Below are positions 8,338 to 17,585 of a stretch of DNA of 64,000 nucleotides, one piece after another. Made by a program: the position numbers and the translations under genes. Below the pieces are notes generated by a model that saw nothing but the letters and a program-made list of their open reading frames with translations, ran no database searches and was not told the origin of the DNA. How positions within the stretch are numbered: the stretch's first letter is position 1; each line of letters opens with the position of its first letter. Source of the DNA: Candidatus Thiosymbion sp. (GTDB lineage Bacteria; Pseudomonadota; Gammaproteobacteria; Chromatiales; Chromatiaceae). The DNA lies in NCBI GenBank assembly GCA_018435665.1, contig JAHDND010000048.1, forward strand, positions 1 to 64,000. Direction: 5' to 3'.

Positions 8338-9210
8338 ATGGCCATGATCCGCAAGGCCGTCTTTCCCGTCGCGGGACTCGGCACCCGCTTCCTGCCCGCC
8401 ACCAAGGCCAGCCCCAAGGAGATGCTACCGGTGGTGGACAAGCCCCTGATCCAGTACGCGGCGGAGGAGTCCGAGGCGGCGGGTATCAGCCAGCTCATCT
8501 TCATCACCGGCCGGGCCAAGCGCTCCATCGAGGACCACTTCGACAAGGCCTATGAGCTAGAGATGGAACTGGGCAACGCTGGCAAGCGGGACCTGCTGGA
8601 GATCGTGCGCAATATCCTGCCGCCCCAGGTGAGTTGCATCTATCTGCGCCAGGCCGAGGCCCTGGGCCTGGGCCATGCCGTTCTCTGCGCCAAGCCGGTG
8701 GTGGGCCACGAGCCCTTCGCCGTCCTCCTCGCCGACGACCTCATCAAGGGCGAGGGCCAGGGGGCCGTGGCACAGATGGCGGACATGTACGAGCGCCACG
8801 GCTGCTCCATCCTCTGCGTCGAGGAGGTGCCTTGGGGGGAGACCAACAAATACGGTATCGTCGAGACCACACCGGGGCCCCAGGGCGAACTACGGGTCAC
8901 CTCCATCGTCGAGAAGCCCGCGCCCAAGGATGCCAAGTCTAACCTGGCGGTGGTGGGCCGCTACCTGCTCACCCCGCGCATATTCGCCAAGCTGGAGACC
9001 ACCGAGCGTGGCAAGGGGGGCGAGATCCAGCTCACCGATGCCATCTCCGCCCTGCTCCAGGACGAGCCCGTCATCGCCTACCCCTTCCGCGGCAAGCGTT
9101 ACGACTGCGGCAGCAAGCTGGGCTATCTCCAGGCCCAGGTGGAATATGGCCTGGCCCATCAGGACCTGGGCGAAGACTTCCGCGCCTACCTGCGCACCCT
9201 GGAACTCTGA
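8338..9210 (+). CDS. galU: UTP-glucose-1-phosphate uridylyltransferase
   Basis: GalU makes UDP-glucose from UTP and glucose-1-phosphate for LPS, capsule and glycogen-related sugars. The 290-aa protein carries the nucleotidyltransferase signature [20 protein letters not shown] (about residues 8-28), [12 protein letters not shown], the metal-site LADDLI, the sugar-binding EKP, and [15 protein letters not shown]. The start is the ATG at 8338; GCGAGGA about 11 nt upstream is a reasonable ribosome binding site. A palindromic repeat sits in its upstream region. Confidence 0.96.
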   Translation: MAMIRKAVFPVAGLGTRFLPATKASPKEMLPVVDKPLIQYAAEESEAAGISQLIFITGRAKRSIEDHFDKAYELEMELGNAGKRDLLEIVRNILPPQVSCIYLRQAEALGLGHAVLCAKPVVGHEPFAVLLADDLIKGEGQGAVAQMADMYERHGCSILCVEEVPWGETNKYGIVETTPGPQGELRVTSIVEKPAPKDAKSNLAVVGRYLLTPRIFAKLETTERGKGGEIQLTDAISALLQDEPVIAYPFRGKRYDCGSKLGYLQAQVEYGLAHQDLGEDFRAYLRTLEL

Positions 9211-9328
9211 GGGCCCCTGACCCGGCCGGTGCCGGTGCCGGGGGCGGGGGTCAAGGCCAAAGACTTGCGCCTGGCGGTCCAGTCAGCAATCCGGTCCGGC
9301 CGGTCGTCGATCCGATCCGTCCATGTCA

Positions 9329-9352
9329 GGCCCCGGGACCGGACCCGGGGCC
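9329..9352 (+). terminator. Strong GC hairpin after galU
   Basis: GGCCCCGGG-ACCGGA-CCCGGGGCC is a perfect 9-bp stem with a 6-nt loop, 119 nt past the galU stop and just before the end of the convergent gene. There is no T-tract, so it may be a Rho-independent terminator of poor type, an RNA 3' end stabiliser, or chance in GC-rich DNA. Confidence 0.35.
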
Positions 9353-9355
9353 GGA

Positions 9356-9841
9356 TTAGGGGGCCTTGGGGGGACTGGATTTGGGGCCCCGAACCACGGA
9401 GCGCTTACGGCCCTGAAAGGCCGCGATTTGCTGGATGATGGGCTGGAAGGGGGCGGAGGCCAGGTCCCCGAAGCGGTCACGGGCCTCGTTCAGCAAGCGG
9501 TCGATATCGGGGATGCGGCCGGGGGGCGGTCGGTCCGGGGTCAGGGCGACTTGCAAGCCGCGCAGCCCCCCCACCTGGACGCGCATGGCCTTGGCGTGGG
9601 GCAGGGCGGTGCGCTGGTCGGTGGCCTTGAGGGCGAAGCGGGCATTCTGCCGGGCCAGGGCCAGGAAGGCCTCGCAGCGCGCCTGGGCCGCGTCGTCATT
9701 GCAGCGAACCCCCTCGCGCTCGGCGATGCAAAAGCGCTCGGCGCGGGCGCAGTCGCCGTTACGGGTGAGGAGGGTCTTCTCGTAGGGGCAGAAGCGTTCG
9801 TTGATGGCCTTATAGGCCTGGCGGAACATTTCCTGGTCCAT
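9356..9841 (-). CDS. Hypothetical Cys-rich protein, 161 aa
   Basis: The family is not recognised. The start MDQEMFRQAYKA at 9841 was chosen because the sequence upstream in this frame is Pro/Arg/His-rich shadow of other genes. The N-terminal half has five Cys (NERFCPYEK, GDCARAERFC, GVRCNDD, QARC), a spacing that could bind a metal or form disulfides; no signal peptide is seen. The C-terminal third ends in a basic Lys/Arg/Pro tail. It lies downstream of hslR on the same strand, separated by 164 nt. Confidence 0.55.
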   Translation of the reverse strand: MDQEMFRQAYKAINERFCPYEKTLLTRNGDCARAERFCIAEREGVRCNDDAAQARCEAFLALARQNARFALKATDQRTALPHAKAMRVQVGGLRGLQVALTPDRPPPGRIPDIDRLLNEARDRFGDLASAPFQPIIQQIAAFQGRKRSVVRGPKSSPPKAP

Positions 9842-10005
9842 GTTGCGCGCTCGCGGTGGTGGGTGGTTGCCAGCGGTAGCGGGCGAGGGTCGATCGCTGG
9901 GGGTGGTCTGTTGCGCGAGGTGGTGACCGGTCTCGGGCCGGGCCTCGTCGGTAGTCGGTTTCTCGACGGGATGACGCGTCCCGGGCCGCGCCTCCTGGCC
10001 AGGGC

Positions 10006-10416
10006 TCAGGAATCCATGCCCTCGGTGAAGCGCTCGATCTGGCGCCGGTCGCGCTTGGTGGGGCGGCCGGGGCGCTCCGCCAGGATGCCCAGCTCCCGGC
10101 GTTCCCGGACCAGCTCCTGGCGGCGCAGGCGACTGGCCTCCGTCTCCTCGTAGAGCAGGGCGGCCTCGGCGGCGGGTCGGCGCTGGGTGGCCAGGGCCAG
10201 GACCTGGATGTCCCAGGTCAGGGAGTCCTTGTGGATGATGAGATGGGCCCCGGGCCGGATGGGGCGGCCGGGCTTGGCGCGCTGACCCTCGACCTCGATC
10301 TTGCCACCGTTGATGGCCTCGGTGGCAAGTTGACGGGTCTTGAAGAAGCGCGCGGCCCAGAGCCATTTGTCCAGGCGCTGGCCGGCGCCCTCGTGCTCTG
10401 GCACCTGGCGGTTCAT
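10006..10416 (-). CDS. hslR: Hsp15 (HslR), S4-domain ribosome-associated heat-shock protein
   Basis: Hsp15 binds stalled 50S subunits that carry nascent peptidyl-tRNA and helps recycle them. The 136-aa protein begins with an S4 RNA-binding domain (QRLDKWLWAARFFKTRQLA, then INGGKIEVEG, at about residues 13-50). It ends with a basic tail including GRPTKRDRRQIERF, which is characteristic of Hsp15. The start codon overlaps the stop of the upstream glutaredoxin gene (ATGA), so the two are translationally coupled. Confidence 0.92.
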   Translation of the reverse strand: MNRQVPEHEGAGQRLDKWLWAARFFKTRQLATEAINGGKIEVEGQRAKPGRPIRPGAHLIIHKDSLTWDIQVLALATQRRPAAEAALLYEETEASRLRRQELVRERRELGILAERPGRPTKRDRRQIERFTEGMDS

Positions 10417-10667
10417 AAGCCCAGGCGAGGGTCGAGTTCCCCCCGGGCATCCAGGGCGGCCAGGTCGTCATAGCCACCGACGTGATAATCGTCGATGAAG
10501 ATCTGGGGCACCGTCTGGCGCCGGCTGCGCTGGAGCATGAGGCGCATCTGCTCATGGTCCAGGTCGATGCGGATCTCCTCGTAGTCCACGCCCTTGCGCT
10601 GCAGCAACTGTTTGGCGCGGACGCAGTAGGGGCAGAGGAGGGTGGTGTAGATCTGGATCGTCGGCAT
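10413..10667 (-). CDS. grxC: Glutaredoxin 3 (GrxC)
   Basis: This 84-aa cytosolic dithiol glutaredoxin has the CPYC active site (residues 12-15) in TTLLCPYCVRAKQLL. The TVPQIFID cis-Pro segment and GGYDDLAAL glutathione-binding segment are also present. It reduces protein disulfides and glutathione mixed disulfides. It is the first gene of a two-gene unit with hslR, overlapping by 4 nt. A 7-bp inverted repeat (10732-10748) lies about 65 nt upstream and could be a control site. Confidence 0.94.
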   Translation of the reverse strand: MPTIQIYTTLLCPYCVRAKQLLQRKGVDYEEIRIDLDHEQMRLMLQRSRRQTVPQIFIDDYHVGGYDDLAALDARGELDPRLGL

Positions 10668-10997
10668 AATGCGTGCCCGCTGAAGTTGGACAAAGACAGG
10701 GCAGGCCAGCTTCTGGCCGCCCCGACCCTTAAGATAAGTCCCTTATCTAGGTTAGGATTTGTGTCCCCAGAGGGACTGGCTCGATCCAGGAGGCAAGCGA
10801 TAAGCCGTTTCTTGCCGGCCTGACCGAAAACCGCAATGGCCCGGGCATCCTTGCGTCCGGCTGGCGTGACGGCTTGAAATCGGTGCGCCCGGGCAGAATT
10901 AAACCCTGCCAGGGGCGCCGCGTTAACGAAACGACCTCCCTTGTAATGCCGCCGCCCAGCCACGTCAAGGCGCTTCACCCGTTGCCCGAGAAGAACC
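10668..10997. promoter_or_regulatory. Divergent grxC/pepN intergenic region with two palindromes
   Basis: There are no genes here. Two inverted repeats stand out: GGCCAG-CTT-CTGGCC at 10704-10718, and AGATAAG-TCC-CTTATCT at 10732-10748 on the grxC side. The second is AT-rich against a GC-rich background, so it is a plausible operator. No regulator can be named from sequence alone. Nearer to pepN, GGCAG and CTGCC flank an AT-rich stretch at 10892-10910. Confidence 0.35.
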
Positions 10998-13826
10998 ATG
11001 TCACCGCCCACCCCCGCCATCACGCGCCTCGCGGACTACCGCCCCCCCGCCTTCCTCATCGAGGAGGTAGCCTTGCATTTCGAACTGGGGGCGACGGAGA
11101 CCTGGGTCGAAGCGACCCTGGACCTGCGCCGCAATCCGCTGGCCCGGCGAGGCGCGGGGGGACCGGCGGCCACCGGGCTGGCCGATCAGGCCGGCCCCCT
11201 ACGGCTGGATGGGGAGGACCTGGAGCTGGCCTGGCTGCGTCTCGACGGTCGGCCCCTGGGCCCCGGCGACTATGCCGTCGACGCTACCGGCCTGACCCTC
11301 TTCCAGGTCCCCGAGCGCTGTCGTCTGGAGAGCCGGGTGCGCATCCGTCCCGCCGAAAATACCCGGCTGGAAGGGCTCTATCTCTCCAAGGGCATGCTCT
11401 GCACCCAGTGCGAGGCCGAGGGCTTCCGGCGCATCACCTATTTCCTGGATCGCCCGGATGTCATGGCCCGCTACACCGTCACCCTGGAGGCGGATAAGGC
11501 CCAGTACCCGGTGCTGCTGGCCAACGGCAACCCCGCCGGTGCCGAGGACCTGCCGGATGGTCGCCACCGGGCGCGCTGGGTCGATCCCTACCCCAAGCCC
11601 TGCTACCTCTTCGCCCTGGTGGCCGGGGACCTGAGCCGGGTCGCGAACCGTTTCCGCACCGCCTCGGGCCGCGAGGTCGCCCTCAACATCTGGGTGGAGC
11701 CGGAGAACCTGGATAAGTGCGGCCACGCCATGACCGCCTTGAAGAACGCCATGGGCTGGGACGAGGACCGCTACGGCCGTGAGTACGACCTGGAGGTCTA
11801 CAACATCGTCGCCGTCAGCCATTTCAACATGGGCGCCATGGAGAACAAGGGGCTCAACATCTTCAACGCCAAGGCGGTCCTGGCCAGCCCGGACACCGCC
11901 ACCGACCTGGACTTCCAGTGGGTGGAGGGAGTCATCGCCCACGAATATTTCCACAACTGGTCCGGCAACCGGGTCACCTGCCGCGACTGGTTCCAGTTGA
12001 GCCTCAAGGAGGGCTTCACCGTCTTCCGCGACCAGGAGTTCTCCGCCGACCGCGGCTCCCGCGGCGTCAAGCGCATCGCCGACGTGCGGATGCTGCGCGC
12101 CCGCCAGTTTCCCGAGGACGCAGGCCCCCTGGCCCACCCGGTCCGGCCGGATGCCTATATCGAGATCAACAATTTCTACACCGCCACCGTCTACGAGAAG
12201 GGGGCGGAGCTGGTGCGCATGCTGGCGACCCTGCTGGGGCCGGAGTTGTTCCGCCGCGCCACCGATCTCTACTTCACCCGCCACGACGGCGAGGCGGTGA
12301 CCACGGACGACTTCCTGGCCTGCATGGAGGCGGCGGGCGGGCGCGACCTGGGCCAGTTCCGGCGCTGGTACACCCAGGCGGGCACCCCGGAACTGGCCAT
12401 CACCGGCCGCCATGACGCCGAGGGTCAGGCCTATGAACTCCGGGTGCGCCAGCACACCCCGCCCACGCCCGGAGAGCCCCACAAGGAACCCCTGCACCTG
12501 CCCCTGGCCCTGGGGCTCCTCGATCCTCAGGGCCGGGACCTGCCCGTGCGGTTGGCGGGGGAAACCGGCACGATCAAGGCGGGGACCCGCGTCCTGGAGT
12601 TGCGCGAGGCCGAGCAGGTCTTCCGCTTCGTCGATCTGCCCGCGGCGCCCCTGCCGTCCCTGCTGCGCGGCTTCTCCGCCCCGGTCAAGGTCCACTTTGA
12701 CTACCGGGACGAGGAACTGATGTTCCTCATGGCCCACGACAGCGACGGCTTCAACCGCTGGGAGGCGGCCCAGACCCTGGCTCAGCGCCTGCTCTTGGGG
12801 GCGGTGGTTGGTAGACAGGACACGGAGGCCTTGGACCCGGATGGCGTGGAAATAGGTGGCACGACCCGCGGTGAGTCCCTTGGGACTGCCAGCGGTGGAG
12901 CGTGTTCAAGCGGGGAGGGCGAGACGGGAAGTGCTATCGGCGCGGATGTGGGTGCCCGCCATCGCGGCGCGGAGGGCCAGCCGGGCGTGGCCGGTTTCAT
13001 CGCCGCCTTTCGCCGCGCACTGACCGACCACCGGGCCGAGCCGGCCCTGCTCGCCGAGATCCTGACCCTGCCCAGCGAGGCCTACCTGGCCGATCAGGTG
13101 GCGCTGGTCGACGTGGAGGGCATCCACCGCGCCCGGGAGCGACTGATCGCTGCCATCGCCATGGCATTGCGCGGGGAACTGCTGGCTACCTATGACCGCC
13201 TGCATGACCCGGCCCCCTACCAGCCCACCCCGGCCGCCATCGGCCGGCGTAGCCTGCGGAACCTGTGCCTGGCCTACCTCGCGGCGGCGGGTGACGCCGA
13301 GGTCCTGGCCCTCTGCCAGGCCCAGTTCGCCGCCGGCCACAACCTCACCGACCAGCTCGCCGCCCTGCGCTTGCTGGTGGACGCGGGAGGCACGATGGGC
13401 GAGGTGGCCCTTACCGCCTTCCATGAGCGCTGGTCAGGGGATGATCTGGTCCTGGACAAGTGGTTCGCCCTCCAGGCGGGGGCCAAGGCCACGGACACCC
13501 TGGCCCGGGTCCGCTCCCTGCTGGATCACCCGGCCTATGACCTGACCAATCCCAACCGGGTGCGCAGCCTAGTGGCGAGCTTCACCCTGAATCAGGTCCG
13601 CTTCCATGCCGCCGACGGCGCCGGTTATGCCTTCCTGGGAGAACAGGTGCGTGTCATCGACCCCCTCAACCCCCACCTGGCCGCGCGTCTGCTCCAGGCC
13701 CTGGTCCGCTGGCGCCGCTTTGATCCCGGCCGGCAGGCCCTGATGCGCGCCGAACTGGAGCGGGTCCTGGCCCTGCCGGGCTTGTCTAAGGACAGCTACG
13801 AGGTGGCCGCCAAGGCCATGGCCTGA
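10998..13826 (+). CDS. pepN: Aminopeptidase N (M1 family) with a low-complexity insertion
   Basis: PepN is a cytosolic zinc exopeptidase that removes N-terminal residues in the last steps of protein turnover. It shows the GAMENKG exopeptidase motif (about residue 278), the zinc motif HEYFHNW (HExxH, about 314) and the downstream NRVTCRDWFQLSLKEG with the third zinc ligand Glu. A Tyr-containing catalytic segment and a C-terminal helical domain follow. At 942 aa it exceeds E. coli PepN (870). The difference is largely a Gly/Ser/Glu-rich insert at about residues 602-660 (nt about 12805-12985), between AQTLAQRLLL and GFIAAFRRAL. The reading frame is intact on both sides. It is monocistronic. Confidence 0.95.
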   Translation: MSPPTPAITRLADYRPPAFLIEEVALHFELGATETWVEATLDLRRNPLARRGAGGPAATGLADQAGPLRLDGEDLELAWLRLDGRPLGPGDYAVDATGLTLFQVPERCRLESRVRIRPAENTRLEGLYLSKGMLCTQCEAEGFRRITYFLDRPDVMARYTVTLEADKAQYPVLLANGNPAGAEDLPDGRHRARWVDPYPKPCYLFALVAGDLSRVANRFRTASGREVALNIWVEPENLDKCGHAMTALKNAMGWDEDRYGREYDLEVYNIVAVSHFNMGAMENKGLNIFNAKAVLASPDTATDLDFQWVEGVIAHEYFHNWSGNRVTCRDWFQLSLKEGFTVFRDQEFSADRGSRGVKRIADVRMLRARQFPEDAGPLAHPVRPDAYIEINNFYTATVYEKGAELVRMLATLLGPELFRRATDLYFTRHDGEAVTTDDFLACMEAAGGRDLGQFRRWYTQAGTPELAITGRHDAEGQAYELRVRQHTPPTPGEPHKEPLHLPLALGLLDPQGRDLPVRLAGETGTIKAGTRVLELREAEQVFRFVDLPAAPLPSLLRGFSAPVKVHFDYRDEELMFLMAHDSDGFNRWEAAQTLAQRLLLGAVVGRQDTEALDPDGVEIGGTTRGESLGTASGGACSSGEGETGSAIGADVGARHRGAEGQPGVAGFIAAFRRALTDHRAEPALLAEILTLPSEAYLADQVALVDVEGIHRARERLIAAIAMALRGELLATYDRLHDPAPYQPTPAAIGRRSLRNLCLAYLAAAGDAEVLALCQAQFAAGHNLTDQLAALRLLVDAGGTMGEVALTAFHERWSGDDLVLDKWFALQAGAKATDTLARVRSLLDHPAYDLTNPNRVRSLVASFTLNQVRFHAADGAGYAFLGEQVRVIDPLNPHLAARLLQALVRWRRFDPGRQALMRAELERVLALPGLSKDSYEVAAKAMA

Positions 13827-14019
13827 GCGCGGTGTTTGGCCTTTGACCAAGCAAGAGCATGATCGGGTGTTCAGGACCTTCCGGCCGCGACCCTGACCCC
13901 CGATCCGGTCAAAGCGGCCTTGTGCTTCGGCAATCCAACCCGGTGGAGCTACACCCTGGGACAGTTAAAAAGCCGAGGCGGACAAATTACTCAGCCCAGC
14001 GCCCGAGGAACCAGGTCTT

Positions 14020-14394
14020 ATGGCAATCCCCGATCACCCTGCCCTTGATACCGCCTTGACCCCCGCGGATGCGGGTCCCGCCTGCCCAGCGCCGCGCCCC
14101 GCCGATCTGTCGGCCCTTACCCGCGTCAGTCTCCACCCCGAGCCGCCCCTGGCGGATTATCTGGCGGCCATGCGCCTGGCGGAGGTGGAAGCCCAGGCGC
14201 GCCTGGGCGAATGCATGCTCCTCTCCTGGTACGACCGGGATCGGGACTTCGAATCCCCCCAGCACAGCAGCGAGTGCCACCAGGACAGCGCCACCCCCGG
14301 CTACGTGGACTACGGCCTCCACCACGGGGCGACCCTGATGGTTGATATCCAAGAGGGGCGATTCGTCTTTTTTTATCTGCCCCTGGATTTCTGA
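14020..14394 (+). CDS. Small conserved-looking protein, 124 aa
   Basis: I am unsure of the family. Residues about 66-124 look conserved, with LSWYDRDRDFESPQ, then SECH, PGYVDYG, and finally FVFFYLPLDF. This resembles small uncharacterised AF1514-type proteins as I remember them, but I cannot verify it. There is no signal peptide or membrane segment. The N-terminal 35 residues are Pro/Ala-rich. It is a single gene between pepN and the chemosensory operon. Confidence 0.6.
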   Translation: MAIPDHPALDTALTPADAGPACPAPRPADLSALTRVSLHPEPPLADYLAAMRLAEVEAQARLGECMLLSWYDRDRDFESPQHSSECHQDSATPGYVDYGLHHGATLMVDIQEGRFVFFYLPLDF

Positions 14395-14574
14395 AGGCCA
14401 TCACCGGGTTCGGCGACGGGTCAAGCAGCTCACTTGCTGACCGGGGGCGGGAGGCTGGAATGCCCATGGCGCCGGGTTTGCCAGGCGTGGGCTTGGGCAT
14501 TCCATTAAGATGTGGACATGGTAAACAAGGCCCCCAACGCCCGGGCGCTGGGTTGCGTGGAGTATGGATTAGCC

Positions 14575-16509
14575 ATGTTCAAGAACCTGCACCTCTGGGC
14601 CAACATCATGCTGGGCATGGTGCTGGCTATCCTGATGGCGGTCGGTGCCCAGGGCTATGGCAGCCTGCTGAGCCTGGAGAGGGTCATCATGGCCGCCGAG
14701 CGGACGCGCTTGAGCGAGGATATGACGAGTCTGCAGGCGGCGATAGCGGCGGATACCCGCCAGGCGGAGGCCTTGAGTGCCTTGGTGGCCAATATTCCGG
14801 AGGTTCAGGAACGCTTCGCGGCGGGGGACCGGGCCTGGCTCCAGGCCAATTTGCTCCCCGCCTATCAGGTCCTGGCCAAGCATTACGGGGCCGTGCAATT
14901 CCAGTTCCTGACCCCGCCGGCCACCTCCTTCCTGCGGCTGCATCTGCTCGAAAAATTTGGGGACGATCTGTCCGCCATACGCAAGACCGTGATGGACACC
15001 AACCGCACCCTCGCCCCCCAGCGGGGGTTGGAGGTCGGCGTGGCGGGCCTGGGTGCCCGGGGCATGGTGCCGATCTTTGCCGGAGACCAGCATCTCGGGG
15101 TGGTCGAATTCGGCATGTCCTTCGGCAAACCCTTCTTTGAAAACTTCAAGGCCACCTTCGGGGTCGATGCGGGTCTGTACCTGGCGAATGGTGATAAATT
15201 CACCACCTTTGCCACCACCCTGGGGGAGAGCCACCTGCTCGACCCCGCGCGCTTGCGCGCGGTCCTGGCGGGAGAACCCCAACTGGTCGAGATCGAACAC
15301 GAGGGTCGGCCCTTGTTGGTCTATGCGGCCCTGCTGCGTGACTACTCCGGTCTGCCGTTGGGCGTTATCGAGCTATCCACCGACCATTCCGAGGCCGATG
15401 CCATCCTCACCGCCGCCTCTCGCCAGTCCTGGCTGATCGGCGGCCTGGCGCTGCTGTTGAGTCTCCTGATCGCCCAGGTGACGGCCCGCTCCCTGGGGCG
15501 GCGCATCCGGCTCCTGTCCGCCGGGGTGGAGCGGGTGGCCGCGGGGGACCTGAGCCGTGAGATCCCCAGCGCGGGCCGGGACGAGATCGCGGGGCTGGCC
15601 CGGGCGGCCGACACCATGCGGCGGCATCTGCATCAGCTCGTGGCGGAGGTGGAGGCCAACGCCACCGCCGTCCATCACTCCGCCCAGGAGATCGCCCGGG
15701 CGGTGGATGGTCAGGCCGCCAACTCGACCCAAATGTCCGCCTCGGTGGCGGAGATCACCTCGACCATGGAGGAACTCTCGGCCTCCTCGTCCCAGATCGC
15801 CGAGTATTCGGAATCGGTGGTGGCGGTCGCCCGCCGGACCCTGGAGGACAGCCACACCGGGGCCGAGGCCATGCAACAGTTGGCGAGCCGCATGGCGGAA
15901 AACCGCGACGACAGCCAGAGCGCCCTGCGGGAGATCCTGGATCTGGGCACCAAGTCCAAGGAGATCTCCCGCATCATGGAGATCATCGACACGGTGGCGG
16001 ACCAGACCCGGCTGATCGCCTTCAACGCCGCCCTGGAAGCCGCCTCCGCCGGGGAGGCCGGCAAACGTTTCGCGGTGGTGGCGGCGGAAATCCGCCGCCT
16101 GGCCGACTCGGTCTCCGAGTCCACCGGGGAAATCGCCCGCAAGGTGGCGGAGATCCAGGAGTCCATCGGCCGGCTGGTGGTGACCTCGGAAAAGGGCACC
16201 GCGGGCATCGAGCAGGGCATGACCGAATCCAACCAGGTGGTGCATTTCCTCACCGCCCTGGTGGACGGGGCCGGGGAGACCACCAGTGCCGCCCAGCAGA
16301 TCAGCCTCTCCAGCCAGCAACAGCGCACCGCCAGCAATCAGGTGGTGGTGGCCCTGCGGGAGATCGTCACCGCCAGCGCGGACACCGCCAACTCCGTGCG
16401 GTGCATCGCCGCCATCACCCAGGACATGACCGGCCGTTCCGCCAGCCTCAAGGAGCAAGTGGACCGCTTCCAGCTGATGTCCGACGCAGCCCCTCAGGGC
16501 CAGCCCTGA
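14575..16509 (+). CDS. Methyl-accepting chemotaxis protein (WspA-like position)
   Basis: This is the membrane receptor of the chemosensory operon. Domains in order: TM1 (about 8-28), a large periplasmic sensor of Cache type (about 30-283), TM2 (about 284-304), HAMP (about 305-358) and a coiled-coil signalling domain. The hairpin tip reads DQTRLIAFNAALEAASAGE (about 476-494), where many MCPs have DQTNLLALNAAIEAARAGE. The ATG at 14575 was preferred because TM1 then starts near residue 8, with GGAG 12 nt upstream; an in-frame ATG at 14512 would add 21 residues. The following cheB start overlaps its stop by one base. The ligand is unknown. Confidence 0.92.
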   Translation: MFKNLHLWANIMLGMVLAILMAVGAQGYGSLLSLERVIMAAERTRLSEDMTSLQAAIAADTRQAEALSALVANIPEVQERFAAGDRAWLQANLLPAYQVLAKHYGAVQFQFLTPPATSFLRLHLLEKFGDDLSAIRKTVMDTNRTLAPQRGLEVGVAGLGARGMVPIFAGDQHLGVVEFGMSFGKPFFENFKATFGVDAGLYLANGDKFTTFATTLGESHLLDPARLRAVLAGEPQLVEIEHEGRPLLVYAALLRDYSGLPLGVIELSTDHSEADAILTAASRQSWLIGGLALLLSLLIAQVTARSLGRRIRLLSAGVERVAAGDLSREIPSAGRDEIAGLARAADTMRRHLHQLVAEVEANATAVHHSAQEIARAVDGQAANSTQMSASVAEITSTMEELSASSSQIAEYSESVVAVARRTLEDSHTGAEAMQQLASRMAENRDDSQSALREILDLGTKSKEISRIMEIIDTVADQTRLIAFNAALEAASAGEAGKRFAVVAAEIRRLADSVSESTGEIARKVAEIQESIGRLVVTSEKGTAGIEQGMTESNQVVHFLTALVDGAGETTSAAQQISLSSQQQRTASNQVVVALREIVTASADTANSVRCIAAITQDMTGRSASLKEQVDRFQLMSDAAPQGQP

Positions 16510-17585
16510 TGGCGGCCCCCCGCACCCATCCCATCCGGGTCCTGGTGGTGGATGACAGCCCCACCGCCCGGGACCTGATCAGCGCCCTCATCGCGGCCGA
16601 CTCCCGTCTGACGGTGTGCGGCCAGGCCGAGGATGGGCGAGCCGCGGTCCTCCAGGCCCAGACCCTGCGGCCGGACCTGGTGACCATGGACCTGCGGATG
16701 CCGGAAATGGATGGCTTGCAGGCGATCGCGGAGATCATGGACCGGTGCGCCACCCGCATCCTGGTCGTCTCGGATGCGGCGGATGCCGCCAATGCCATGG
16801 CGGCCGTGGCTCGGGGCGCCCTGGACGCCACCTTCAAACCCAGTCTGGACGATGGGCCGGCCTTCACCGCCCGGCTGCGGATGCTGGCCGGAGTGCCGGT
16901 GATCCGCCACCTACGGAGCCTGGCGGAGGCCGGACCCGTGGCTCTGGACCTGGGGCAGGGCGGCGGCGTGGCCGGCTCCGGCGGCCCGGTGATCGCCATC
17001 GCCGTCTCCACCGGCGGCCCCCAGGCCCTGGCCCAGCTGCTGCCGGCGCTGCCCATTGGGCTCCCGGCCCCGGTGCTCATCGCCCAGCATATCAGCGACG
17101 GCTTCGCCCAAGGCATGGCCCAGTGGCTCGATACCCTCTGCCCCCTGGCGGTGACAGTGGCCCGCCACGGCGAGGCCCTGCTCCCGGGTCATATCTATCT
17201 CGCCGACCCCGCGTCTCACATGACCCTGGCGTCGGGTGACCTGATCCGCCTCGACCCCTGCTCGCCGGCCGATCGCTACCGGCCAAGCTGCGACCGGCTG
17301 CTGCACTCGGTGGCGGCGATCGGAGCCCGGGCCATCGGCCTCATCCTCACGGGCATGGGCCGGGACGGCGCCCGGGGGATGGCCGCCATCGCCGCCGCCG
17401 GCGGGGTCACCCTCGCCCAGGACGAGGCCACCTCGGTGGTCTTCGGCATGAACCGGGAGGCGATCCTGGCCGGCGGCATCCAGCGGGTACTGCCCCTGGA
17501 GGCCATCGCCGGGGAACTGATCCGACTCGCGGAGCGCATGCGAAGGCCCCTGGTCAAGCTCGCCATGGCTGGGGCCGGGGCGTGA
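16509..17585 (+). CDS. CheB/WspF-type receptor methylesterase
   Basis: This response-regulated glutamate methylesterase/deamidase resets receptor methylation. The receiver domain (about 8-125) has the acidic pair in VLVVDDSPTARD, the phospho-acceptor Asp in TMDLRMP, and Lys in TFKPS. The methylesterase domain (about 160-345) has STGGP (nucleophile Ser), AQHIS (His) and GMGRDGARG (Asp). ATG at 16509 overlaps the MCP stop as TGATG. In Wsp systems this enzyme (WspF) restrains signalling. The cheR gene follows with a GTGA overlap. Confidence 0.93.
   Translation: MAAPRTHPIRVLVVDDSPTARDLISALIAADSRLTVCGQAEDGRAAVLQAQTLRPDLVTMDLRMPEMDGLQAIAEIMDRCATRILVVSDAADAANAMAAVARGALDATFKPSLDDGPAFTARLRMLAGVPVIRHLRSLAEAGPVALDLGQGGGVAGSGGPVIAIAVSTGGPQALAQLLPALPIGLPAPVLIAQHISDGFAQGMAQWLDTLCPLAVTVARHGEALLPGHIYLADPASHMTLASGDLIRLDPCSPADRYRPSCDRLLHSVAAIGARAIGLILTGMGRDGARGMAAIAAAGGVTLAQDEATSVVFGMNREAILAGGIQRVLPLEAIAGELIRLAERMRRPLVKLAMAGAGA

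Noticed and set aside
11199-12737. 512-aa minus-strand frame over pepN
   Set aside because: Antisense of the conserved M1 peptidase; its composition is typical of GC-rich shadows.
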